DNA of 64,000 bases from Chamaecyparis obtusa (lineage: Eukaryota; Streptophyta; Pinopsida; Cupressales; Cupressaceae): positions 62,001 to 126,000 of the forward strand of contig BSBK01002061.1 of the NCBI GenBank assembly GCA_027943335.1, read 5' to 3'. The number at the start of each line of letters is the position of its first letter. Position 1 is the first letter of the stretch. Both the position numbers and the translations under genes were made by a program. Under the pieces are notes generated by a model. The model did no database searches and was not told the origin of the DNA. It saw only the letters and a list, made by a program, of their open reading frames with translations. Shown here piece by piece: positions 35,749 through 45,306 of this stretch.

Positions 35749-38700
35749 ATGGCAGATGAGGGTAAGCTGAAGGTTGATAAGTTTAATGGGTAGAACTTCC
35801 AGTTATGGAAGATGCAAATGGAGGATTATCTCTATCAGAAGGATCTATGGTGGCCATTAGAGGGAGTAGCCAAGAAAGAGCAATCAATGTCTTAGGAGGA
35901 TTGGGATATTTTGGATAGGAAGGCACTGGGGAGTATTCGTCTATGCCTAGCACAATCGGTGGCATTCAATATTACTGAAGCAAAGACAGCTAAAGATCTG
36001 ATGGAAACCCTAGCGAAGTTGTATGAAAAGCCTTCAGCTTCAAACAAGGTATTTCTTATGAAGTGTTTATTTAATATGAAAATGGTAGAAGGTCGATCAG
36101 TTACTGATCATTTAAATGAGTTTAATACAGTTACAAGTCAATTAACCTCAGTTAAAATTACTTTTGATGAAGAGGTTAGGGCTCTCTTGATTTTGTGTTC
36201 TTTGCCAGAAAGCTGGAATGGCTTGGTAATGGCTGTTAGTAATTCTATTTCTGGTTCTAATACCCTAAAGTATGATGATGTTATTGGTGTTATATTGAGT
36301 GAGGAAATTCGTAGGAAAAGCTCAGGGGCATCCACATTAGGTAGTATATTGAACATAGAAAGCAGAGGCAGAACAAGAGATAGAGGAAACAACTCTAGAA
36401 ATCATGGGAAATCAAGAGGAAAATCAAAGGGAAAGAGGTCCGAATCTAAAGGGCCAAATGATTGTTGGTACTGTGGAAAACTAGGTCATAAGAAGAAAGA
36501 TTGTTGGTCTTGGAAGAAAGATCAAGGAGACAAAAATGATGGAAACAAGGAGGCAAATGTGGTAAGTAACAAATCTAAGGAGGATGCTTTGCTCTTGTTC
36601 TTAGAAAGTATTGATGATTCATGGGTTTTAGATTCTGGGGCTTCATTTCATGCTACACCCCATAGAAGTTATTTTGTTGATTATGTCCAAGGGGATTTTG
36701 GGCTAGTTTATTTGGGAGATAATGAACCCTGTCAGATTGTTGGAAAGGGAAAAATTAAGATTAAGTTGCAGAATGGGAATCATTGGCTACTACAAGAGGT
36801 AAGACATGTTCCAAGGCTGAGTAGGAATTTAATTTCAGCAGGGCAACTGGGTGATGAGGGTTGCACAGTTACTTTTAATGATAAAAATTGGAAGGTTTCA
36901 AAAGGTTCCTTAGTAGTAGCAAAAGGTGTGAAAGTAGGCACCTTATATCTTTGTACAGGTCATACTGTTCCTTCTATTTTAATTGTTTCAGAAGATAATG
37001 AATGTTCAGGAACAATGGCTGCAGTTGAGCAGGAAGAACATCAAACTGTTGCTGTAGATTCTGACACAGCACTGTGGCACAACAGACTCGGGCACATGAG
37101 TGAAAAAGGTATGAAATTAATTCATTCAAAGAAAGTTTTACCTGGTCTGAAATGTGTCAATATGGATTTCTGTGAAAGTTGTGTTTATGGAAAATGAAAG
37201 AGAGTTAGTTTTGTGAAGAGTGGGAAGGAAAAGAAAAATGAGAGATTAGAGCTTATGCATACAGATGTATGGGGACCAGCTCAGGTATCTTCCCTTGGTG
37301 GCTCTTTGTATTATGTTACATTTATAGATGATGCAACAAGAAAAGTATGGATTTATTTCCTTGGACAGAAATCTGATGTATTTCAAACTTTTAAGAAATG
37401 GAAATGCTTGGTTGAGAATGAGACTGGTAAAAAGTTAAAATGTCTCAGATCTGATAATGGTGGTGAGTATTGCAGCATAGAATTTGAAGAATATTGTTCT
37501 TCTAATGGTATTCGTAGGCAGAAACTGTACCAAGGACTCCACAAGAAAATGGAGTGGCTGAACGCATGAACAGGACAATAATGGAGCGTGCAAGGAGTAT
37601 GAGGTTGCATGCTAGGCTGCCCAAAAATATGTGGGCAGAGGCAGTGAACACTGTTGTTTATTTAATCAATAGAGGCCCCTCTACTCCTTTGGACTATGGT
37701 ATTCCAGAGGAAGCATGGAGTGGTAAGAAGGTGAGTTATTCTTTTCTCAAAACCTTTGGTTGTGAAGCTTTTGCACTTATAGATTCTGAAAATAGAACCA
37801 AGCTGGAAGCTAAGTCAAAGAAATGTGTATTTGTTGGGTATGGCATTGATGAATTTGGTTATAGGCTTTGGGATTTTGAAAATCATAAAATTGTAAGAAG
37901 CAGGGATGTCATATTCAATGAGAAAGTATTGTACAAAGATCTGTTGCTGCAGCATGAGAAGAAAGAAAATGACTATGTAGTACTGGATGATACTCCACAA
38001 GTTCATGTTCCAGTAGTTCCTTATGCTCCGCAACAATAGCAACAACAAATACCACACACCCTAGTGAGTGTTAGACGGTCAACAAGGCTAAGTAGACCTC
38101 CAGAAAGATTTTCTCCATCTTTGTATTCTATTTTGTTAACAGATGCTGGTGAACCTGAATGTTATAATGAAGCTGTGCAGGTGGATACAAAGTTTCAGTG
38201 GGAGTCTACAATGACAGATGAAATGGACTCTTTGCTGAAAAATCAGACATGGGATTTATGTAAGTTACCTGCAGGTAAAAGGGCTTTACAGAATAAATGG
38301 GTTTATAGGATAAAAGAAGAGGATGGAGGTACAAAAAGATTTAAAGCCAGATTAGTCGTAAAAGGATTTGCACAGAAATATGGTATTGATTTTGATGAGA
38401 TATTTTCTCCAGTTGTTAAAATTTCTTCTATTCGTACTGTTTTAAGTATTGTGGCTACTGAAGATTTGCATTTAGAGCAGCTTGATGTTAAAATAGCCTT
38501 TCTTCATGGTGATTTGGATGAAGAAATATATATGGTTCAGCCACAAGGATTTGAAGTCAAGGGTAAGGAGAATTTGGTGTGCAGATTGTAGAAAAGTTTA
38601 TATGGCTTGAAGCAAGCCCCTCGGCAATGGTATATTAAATTTGACACTTTTATGAATGGGCATGGATATAGTCGGTGTCATTCTGACCATTGTGTTTATT

Positions 38701-39704
38701 TTAAGAGGTTGGATGATGACAGCTACATTATTTTATGTTTATATGTTGATGATATGCTTGTAGCTGGGTCTAACATGAATCACATTAAGGGGTTGAAACA
38801 ACAGTTAGCAAAATCTTTTTCTATGAAGGATTTGGGGGCAGAAAAACAAATCCTTGGTATGAAAATTTGTAGAGATAGGAAAAATAGGAAATTGTCTCTA
38901 TCTCAGGCTGATTATATTGAGAAGGTGTTGCAACGTTTCTCTATGGAAAATGCCAAAGCTGTCAGCACACCTTTGCCTGGTCATTTGAAATTGACTAAGG
39001 ATATGTGTCCCAAGACACCAGAAGAAGAGACTAAAATGTCTAAGGTACCTTATGCTTCAGCTGTAGGGAGCTTAATGTATGCTATGGTATGTACTAGGCT
39101 AGATATTGCACACGCAGTGGGAGTCGTTAGCCGTTATATGAGTAACCCTAGTATTGAGCATTGAAATGCAGTCAAATGGATTCTCTGATATTTGAGAGGC
39201 ACATCCAGTAAGTGTTTACACTTTAGGAGTTCTACTACTACTGTACAAGGCTATGTTGACTCAGATTTGGTAGGAGATATAGATATCAGGCGGAGTACTA
39301 TAGGTTATATATTTACTGTTGGTGGGACAGCAGTGAGTTGGATTTCTTGACTACAAAAGGTGGTTGCTTTATCCACTACAGAGGCAGAGTATGTTGCTGC
39401 TATAGAGGCAGCCAAGGAGATGATATGGCTTCAATTCTTCATGGAAGAATTGGGACATCCACAAAAGGATAATTTTCTACATACAGATAGCCAAAGTGTC
39501 ATTCATCTTGCAAAGAATTCTGCTTTGCACTCAAAGACAAAACACATACAGTTGCGGTACCATTTCATTCGATCAGTTTTGGATGATGGACAGTTAAGGC
39601 TAGAAAAGATTCATACTGATGATAATCCAGCAGATATGTTTACAAAGGTAGTAACAAGGGAGAAGTTGAACACATGTTCAGCTTCAGTTGGTCTTCTAGA
39701 CTAA
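35749..39704 (+). pseudogene. COP-D gag-pol polyprotein, degenerate
   Basis: It runs from ATG 35749 (MADEGKLKVDKFNG) to about 39704. Domains: gag UBN2-type (to about 36400); CCHC CWYCGKLGHKKKDC (about 36463); protease WVLDSGASFHATPH (about 36621); GAG-pre-integrase ALWHNRLGHMSEKG (about 37070); integrase MHTDVWGP (about 37255), RSDNGGEY and VAERMNRT (about 37553); RT (38210-39000) with YVDDMLVAGS; RNase H (about 39230-39704). The lesions are eight in-frame stops (35791, 35893, 37195, 38037, 38589, 39162, 39186, 39348) and a 1-nt loss near 37524 just before the PRTPQENG region. Most stops fit C-to-T or G-to-A change of Trp, Gln or Arg codons. Confidence 0.92.
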
Positions 39705-39846
39705 ACAAAATAAAGGAACAACTGAGTCCAAGGTGGTTCAATCCAGTGGGAGCCTCATGTGGGTAGCAGTATTGCTACAAGATCAGTCTCCAAGTGGGAG
39801 GATTTTTAGTATAGTGTGGATACTGATCAGTCACCAAGTGGGAGAT
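39705..39846 (+). promoter_or_regulatory. COP-D 3' untranslated region with repeated AGTGGGAG polypurine motifs
   Basis: AGTGGGAG occurs near 39747, 39795 and 39836. The last (CAAGTGGGAGAT) abuts the 3' LTR and is the likely plus-strand primer. Confidence 0.7.
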
Positions 39847-40211
39847 TGTTAGCTTGTGGTGACTAATCAGGAAAGTACTATCCAAGAAAGTACTTTGGGC
39901 CGACTACTTATAACTCATTCTAACCCTAAAGCGGGAAAATATTGTATAATATGGCTTAGGGTTAGGGATTTTTATGATGTATGATTTTAGTACTTGCGGC
40001 AGAATTGGGCTGTAAGGGATTACGGATTGTAATCAGGTTGTAATCACTGGATAATAATAATATTAGACTCGCTGTTGGTGGACGTAGCCCAGGGATTGGG
40101 TGAACCACGTTAAATCTGTGTGTCTTGTGTTCTATTCTGTGTGGTTTATTATTTTTTGATATTAGTTATTTTTTGCACATAATTGTTATTTCTGCCTTGT
40201 TAATCCTAACA
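39847..40211 (+). repeat. COP-D 3' LTR
   Basis: A 365-bp LTR, partner of 35248-35650, with about four substitutions apart from the 38-bp difference. Followed by AATAG. Confidence 0.92.
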
Positions 40212-40250
40212 AATAGTACTATTTTTTTCAAAAAAAATGGTGGTTAGTCA
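40212..40250 (-). pseudogene. COP-H RNase H island between two insertions
   Basis: Only 39 bases of COP-H remain between COP-D and NA-E. They include one copy of each target duplication (AATAG, AGTCA). On the minus strand the end encodes NSTIA, which continues into the fragment at 35247 (MIKNSVFHARTKH). This continuity supports a single old Copia copy. Confidence 0.8.
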
Positions 40251-40304
40251 TGTTGGCATTAAGCAGTATTGCCACTAGTGACAACACTTATTTGCATTCT
40301 GGAT

Positions 40305-40446
40305 GTAAACCGAGCAGACAGTGCAAACTGAGCAGACAGTGCAAACCGAGCAGACAGTGCAAACCGAGCAGACAGTGCAAACCGAGCAGACAGTACAAAC
40401 CGAGCAGACAGTGCAAACCGAGCAGACAGTGGAAACCGAGCAAGTT
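40305..40446 (+). repeat. 18-bp tandem array GTGCAAACCGAGCAGACA in the NA-E 5' LTR
   Basis: Six full 18-bp units (40321-40428) flanked by a shortened first unit and a diverged last one. Sixteen to eighteen bases are identical between units. It lies upstream of the TATA box, where an LTR enhancer would sit. The matching array in the 3' LTR is at 46506-46647 with the same unit count. Confidence 0.93.
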
Positions 40447-40728
40447 AGTACAAACCGATCAGGACAATGTAAACCGAGTAACATCTTGTCTACCGAGTCA
40501 CCAATGCTTACCGAGTTCAATACCTACCGAGTGATCAGTATGAACCGTGCCTTCACTTCTACCGAGTGCATGACGATGCCGAGTAATGCAGTGGACGCCG
40601 AGTATCAGAAAGTCACCGAGTCAGTGTGAAGGAACCGAGTAACCATATTTGGGCTGACTTAGTAGCACTTATGTTTGTTGGTCAAGCCGACTGTGCAATT
40701 GTAATTGTAATTAATTGTTTGAGACCTG

Positions 40729-40736
40729 TATATAAA
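40729..40736 (+). promoter_or_regulatory. NA-E LTR TATA box
   Basis: TATATAAA lies about 640 bp before the LTR end and after the ACCGAG array. The 3' LTR has the same box near 46930. A likely start of the element transcript. Confidence 0.65.
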
Positions 40737-41373
40737 CAATGATGTAGAAATAAAAGAGATATGCACAAGTAATGAAATATATGATATAGAATATATAAAA
40801 GAGTAAGAAAGGCAGAAATAAGCGAATTGCAGAAGGCTTCAAAAGTATAAGATACAGCAAAGACAAATTCATCACAGAAGGTGATCAGTACATCAGCGAA
40901 TCTCATTCAGCAATCCAGTTGCAAAGCAGAGATCTACTATTTCATTCTAACAGGTGAATCAGTACTAAATCCTTTAACCGGGTAGACTTAACAGTCTTTG
41001 TATAAATCTCTTTACCGAGTGCATACTTCACTGTATGTTTGTAAATCCTTTAATAGGGTGGATTTAGCAATCCTTATTGCTCCTAACAGGGCAGATCATC
41101 AGAAGTGATCAAATTGTAAGCCTTAACCGGCCAACTTTATTCTGCAGTATTAAAGCTTTGTGGGTTTCATCCCCACCCCAGTTTTACTTTCTTTTGGAAG
41201 GTTTCTGGGTAACCAAATCTATGTGTCATTATTGTGAATGCTTTTAAGTTTCATGCTTTCTGTATGCAAAGGTTAAAAGGTAAAATAATGTTTAAATTAA
41301 GAGAAAATTTGGAGTTACTGATTCACCCCTCCCCTCTCAGTAACTTGGTTAATTCCTGAATATTTCCAACAAT

Positions 41374-41385
41374 TGGTATCAGAGC
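41374..41385 (+). other. NA-E primer binding site (tRNA-iMet)
   Basis: TGGTATCAGAGC lies two bases after the LTR. Perfect match to the Copia-type initiator tRNA-Met primer site. Confidence 0.92.
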
Positions 41386-41437
41386 TGCATTAGTTCTCAA
41401 GACAAAGCTTAACTAGCTTGAGCAAAGATCCAGGACA

Positions 41438-42631
41438 ATGGAGGTATTCAAACTGAACAAGGTGATTGAAAATGAAAAGCTAGATCTGGAAATGGCCATA
41501 GCTAAACTCAAAGAAGCAAAAGAACATCTTTTCCAATCCCTAAGAAGAAGGAAGGAACTTGCAAATCAGATGAATGATCAGAATTACATTGAAGAAAAGA
41601 TTGAAGATCTTCTTCCCTCAAACAACTCAGATGAAGCAAACAATGCTATCAAAGAACTCCTAGAAAAGAATGGGTCTCTGCAGGAAGAAGTGAGAAAATT
41701 GAAAAGAGAACAAGAACTACACTCTACAAGATTCTGTGAGATCTTGGAACAGAAAAACAAGTTGAAAGATGAATTAGATGAAAGAAACATTGAAGTCCAA
41801 AACAAAACCCTTCAGCTAGAAAACCTAATTGATCAGATCTCTCATACAAATGAAGAAATTCTAAATCTAAGTTCAGAAATAGAAAACACAAAAGAAGAAC
41901 TAAGATCTGAAAAGGAAATCAATCTAAGATTGATGGATGACCTAAATGCTGAAAAACAAATCAATGAAGGAATGCTGAAAAGTCAAGAAGACTTGAATCA
42001 GCTGTATGAATGAAATCTTCATAGGCAAAAAGGAAAAGTAGGACTTGGATACAAAGAAGAAGGCGAATCCTCTAAGCAAGGTACCAAAAGAAATCAAAAA
42101 CCTACTTGTAATCATTGTGGTAAAATAGGACACACTTCAAATAAATGTTGGAACAATGAAAAAGCAGAATTCAATGGAAAATGTTATAGCTGCAATCAAC
42201 CTGGTCATAAAGCAAATGAATGCAGGGAAAAACCTAGATTCAGAGCTAATTGTCACAAGTGCAACAAACAAGGTCACAAGGCATCCGAGTGCAGATCCAA
42301 GATATTTAATCCAGCAGAACAAATTGTGAAAGCAATGTTTGGATGGGACTACAACACCTGGTGTAGATGTCATTACTGTGGAGAATATGGACACATTGGC
42401 ATGAATTGCATAAAACATCATCTAAGGAAAAGAGACACTACAGTAAGATGTTTCAAATGCACTAAACTTGGTCACATAGCCAGAAACTGCATGAATGCTA
42501 GTGAAATTGAAGAAGGAAAGAAGAATGAAGCAACTAAGGTCAGGAAACAGGTCAGACGAAAATGGATTCCTAAAGCTACCGAGCAATCCAGTCCAAGTAA
42601 TGGAATGGATGGCTCTACCGACTCAAATTAA
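41438..42631 (+). CDS. NA-E ORF1: gag-like coiled-coil protein with five CCHC zinc knuckles, one in-frame TGA
   Basis: ATG 41438 is the first start after the primer site (GGACAATGG). Residues 1-191 are highly charged (Lys, Glu, Leu, Asn) with heptad-like spacing, a long coiled coil, for example ELLEKNGSLQEEVRKLKREQ. A TGA at 42011-42013 interrupts the frame, which continues to TAA 42629-42631. Five CX2CX4HX4C knuckles follow: CNHCGKIGHTSNKC (residue 224), CYSCNQPGHKANEC (249), CHKCNKQGHKASEC (272), CHYCGEYGHIGMNC (311) and CFKCTKLGHIARNC (338). A basic tail (VRKQVRRKW) ends the protein. Copia gag usually has one or two knuckles. The likely role is RNA binding and packaging; coiled-coil assembly is inference. 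I see no normal UBN2 gag core. The TGA may be a recent mutation or a readthrough point. Confidence 0.85.
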
Positions 42632-43074
42632 ATTTCCAAGGAAGCACTGGAACTGTACTCTCATAGATCAATCTCAAGCAGTTCCAGAACCGAAATTAAA
42701 AAGAAAAGTCTAAATCAGCATGCAAGATGCAGTGAGACCACAGGAAGGTCGGTATAGTCTTCACCGAGCAAGGTCGGTATAGTCTTCACCGAGCAAGGTC
42801 GGTACCTGTCTTTACCGAGCGAGGTCGGAGCATTATGAATTCTTGAGTTCACCGAGTTGCGAAGTCTTTTCCGAGCATTTAATTCTTGGTGGGTGACAGT
42901 CTGTCAGAATTCCTACCCTAATTTGAAATGAGCATTAATGACAGAATTGTAAACAAAAAGCAAGTAATCGAACTCATTCTTCACCGCGAATCTTTAAGCA
43001 CTTTGAGAGCAGAAAACTTCAAGGGCAACCCGGCGATTTAATACTCTTGCGAAAGGAATTTTTTGTGAGCTACC
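42632..43074 (+). other. NA-E spacer between ORF1 and ORF2 with GGTCGGTATAGTCTTCACC repeats
   Basis: About 440 bp without a good frame. Near 42747-42832 three copies of a roughly 27-bp unit (AGGTCGGTATAGTC plus TTCACCGAGCA) occur in tandem, the third diverged. More ACCGAG motifs follow to about 42870. The region could hold an intron, an internal promoter or a leader for ORF2. The sequence alone does not decide this. Confidence 0.65.
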
Positions 43075-45306
43075 ATGGCATCATCCAGCACCTCAGCGAA
43101 GAAAGGATCAGACATGTTAGTCCAAGGGGAGTGGAAAGCACCAGATTTTAAGATCGTGCCCGCAGTTGCAGCTGCCCTAGATCCGAACGGAGCTCAATCT
43201 CAGATTCCTCCTAAGGTACTGCTTATCAACAATATCCATAATCATTTTAACTATTCTATTCAAGAAATGGGAAACCTAGAACTAGACATTGTGCGTGAGG
43301 AACTATGTGTGGATGGTACTTTGAAGCCCGAGCACAAACATTTGGAAGATAAGGGTTTAGTCCACATTGCACATCTTCCTCAAAACTTTCGAGATAAATG
43401 GGTTAGGTACATTCTCAGCCGAGTACACGATGGCAAGATTTGGCTTGAGCAACCTATTGAGATCACAAGGAAAATGATTCATCAAGTTACCGGTCTTCCC
43501 ATGTTGAACAAAGCGAAAACTACCAAAACCCTAGGTCGGACGGAACTAGAGAAGAAAACCCTAGCCGAGTGGGATGGTAGAGGCATGAAGGTTAGCAGCA
43601 TTACCGATGCCGAACTGAAGTTTCGTACACATATCATTGCACACAAGATTTACAGTTCTAGTCGACAGAACAGTGTCTCATGTGAAGCTGTTGACCTTGC
43701 ATACAAAGTGGTCAAAAACAACTTGACATTTGACCTAGCAGACTTATTATTGAAACAGTTCAACAAGAACATGGAAAGCATCAAAACTTCCAAAAACAAT
43801 CCATGTAAGTTTGGATCCTTGTTAGTCTGTTTATTCTTCTATGTTCAGAAATTCTTCCCTTCAAAAGGAAAAGTTGTATGGAGAAAAGATGTGCCAGTAC
43901 TTTATGAAATTAATGAATACATCGCAGAAATGGGTGAAAACTTTGAAAGCATCATGGATAATTATTTTGAGTCTTTCAAAGAGAAAATGAATGATAGATT
44001 CCGGATTCCACAGAAGTTGGTGGAAGATTACAAAGATGACATCTGTTTTATGGTAGATTGTGATAATGTGTATGTTCAAGCAGTTAAACCGAGAACTGTG
44101 TATGCAAAACCTCTTCCTTATGAGGTAAATATTGATGAAACCAAGAACATTATTGAAGCACTTCTAAATCAGCCTGTCAATCCCAAAGCCCCATATTTTG
44201 GAACATATGATGAAGCTAAGATGAGAATTGAACTAAGCATAAAGCTTCCACAGGCGGTAAACAAAGGAAAGAAAAGAATAGCTAAAATGCAAATGATAAC
44301 CGAGGAGAAAGAAGAAATAAGTGAAAAAGAAGAGGAAAAGGATGAGAAAATAGAGGAACCAGAACCTGCAAAGAAGAAAGGAAAAGTTTTTATCACTAAG
44401 GCATCTGTGCCTCCCACTGCTGTGTTCACAAGGAGAAATACAAGAGGAAAGGCAGACAAGGCAGAAAAGGCAGATAAAGACATAGTATTTAAAAGGCCTC
44501 CTCTTACCCTTCAAGAAAAACTCAAACTCTTCAGAGATGGATCAGGATCTGGAGTAAGTAATATAAAATCCTTGAGATATGAAACCAGATCGGAAGCAGA
44601 GCAGAAGGAAATAGAAGATGCTGTTGTTGAGAAGATGGGACAGTGGAAATACTCTCCTGAAGAAATTACCCCACAGGTTCCAGCAGTTCTGTTAAATCCG
44701 ATAAGAATGAGATGGAGCAATGCAAGGCAAACTGTAATAGACATATTTGATCAAAACCTAAGACAGTTGATGCCGAGCCTGAAAAATGATGAAGTAAAGA
44801 AGGCACTAAAAGAGAATGAAAACAAGATGACATTGAAGTTCAATACTTGTTTGATTTTGATCAACAATATTGAATCGGTTGTGAAGGCTGCAAAAGCCAC
44901 ATGGAAGAACATATACCACCTTCACCAACCGAGCATTGAAATTGTAATAATAAAGGATATTGAAGATGACAGCGATGAGCAAGAAGAAGACACCGAGGTA
45001 GATGATACCGTAAGGATAGCAGCAGAAGTCATTGCATCCCTTCCTACCTCTCCAGTGAAAGTCTCTACATCCAGCCCAGAGACACCTTCAAGCATGGTTG
45101 TGACAACTTCCACATTTGTCCAATCATCCCTAGCAACATCAGAGGCAGCTACCATTTCTTCTACCGAGCTGCAGTCTCCTGTACCAGTAAGTTTTCCAGC
45201 TTTTGAATCATCAAGTGTAAATATTGTAAGTTCTCCAGTAGAAAGTATACCAGTGTCAATAGCCAGCCCTAAATTTTATCAACTATCACTACTACAAGAG
45301 CATTAA
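43075..45306 (+). CDS. NA-E ORF2, main part: 743-codon protein of unknown function
   Basis: It starts at ATG 43075 in a strong plant context (GAGCTACCATGGCA). The frame stays open to TAA 45304-45306. I do not recognise the family. Residues about 80-330 look like a folded, mostly helical domain with scattered aromatic and hydrophobic positions (FRDKWVRYILSRVHDGKIWL, TGLPMLNKA, LLVCLFFYVQKFFPSKGK). It resembles plant transposon-associated domains only in style. Residues about 400-490 are Lys/Glu-rich with nuclear-localisation-like AKKKGK and KKRIAK. Residues about 500-640 are again helical. Residues about 660-735 are Ser/Thr/Pro-rich. No RT, protease, integrase or transposase motif and no clear membrane span is seen. 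A 1-nt loss in a T-run near 45274 seems to end the frame early. Confidence 0.8.
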   Translation: MASSSTSAKKGSDMLVQGEWKAPDFKIVPAVAAALDPNGAQSQIPPKVLLINNIHNHFNYSIQEMGNLELDIVREELCVDGTLKPEHKHLEDKGLVHIAHLPQNFRDKWVRYILSRVHDGKIWLEQPIEITRKMIHQVTGLPMLNKAKTTKTLGRTELEKKTLAEWDGRGMKVSSITDAELKFRTHIIAHKIYSSSRQNSVSCEAVDLAYKVVKNNLTFDLADLLLKQFNKNMESIKTSKNNPCKFGSLLVCLFFYVQKFFPSKGKVVWRKDVPVLYEINEYIAEMGENFESIMDNYFESFKEKMNDRFRIPQKLVEDYKDDICFMVDCDNVYVQAVKPRTVYAKPLPYEVNIDETKNIIEALLNQPVNPKAPYFGTYDEAKMRIELSIKLPQAVNKGKKRIAKMQMITEEKEEISEKEEEKDEKIEEPEPAKKKGKVFITKASVPPTAVFTRRNTRGKADKAEKADKDIVFKRPPLTLQEKLKLFRDGSGSGVSNIKSLRYETRSEAEQKEIEDAVVEKMGQWKYSPEEITPQVPAVLLNPIRMRWSNARQTVIDIFDQNLRQLMPSLKNDEVKKALKENENKMTLKFNTCLILINNIESVVKAAKATWKNIYHLHQPSIEIVIIKDIEDDSDEQEEDTEVDDTVRIAAEVIASLPTSPVKVSTSSPETPSSMVVTTSTFVQSSLATSEAATISSTELQSPVPVSFPAFESSSVNIVSSPVESIPVSIASPKFYQLSLLQEH

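Larger units (their letters stand above)
35248..40211 (+). mobile_element. COP-D: Ty1/Copia element (Tork/Tnt1-like), degenerate but with similar LTRs
   Basis: A 4,964-bp plus-strand element flanked by AATAG at 35243-35247 and 40212-40216. LTRs are 35248-35650 and 39847-40211. It differs from family 1 in LTR size, PR motif (LDSGASFHATP) and RT style (YVDDMLVAGSN, KDLGAEKQILGM), which fit the Tork/Tnt1 lineage. The LTRs differ by about four substitutions and one 38-bp indel. It cuts the RNase H of COP-H. Confidence 0.93.
40251..41371 (+). repeat. NA-E 5' LTR
   Basis: A 1,121-bp TGTTGGCATTAAGC...TTTCCAACA repeat. Layout: an 18-bp tandem array (40305-40446), irregular ACCGAG motifs to about 40640, TATATAAA at 40729-40736, repeated CCTTTAACCGGG/CCTTTAATAGGG blocks (about 40970-41110), and ACTGATTCACCCCTCCCC near the end. 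It differs from the 3' copy by about nine substitutions and one small indel. Confidence 0.95.

Noticed and set aside
40305..40446. CRISPR-like array
   Set aside because: Units are contiguous 18-mers without unique spacers, in a plant LTR. Not a CRISPR.
40250..40629. Lys-Pro-Ser-Arg-Gln-Cys repeat protein and its overlapping frames
   Set aside because: An 18-bp repeat is open in several frames by arithmetic. It lies in the LTR enhancer region, upstream of the TATA box, and appears identically in the other LTR.
43861..44744. Minus-strand frames under NA-E ORF2
   Set aside because: Shadows of the long plus-strand frame, rich in Phe/Ser/Leu as expected from antisense of Lys/Glu codons.
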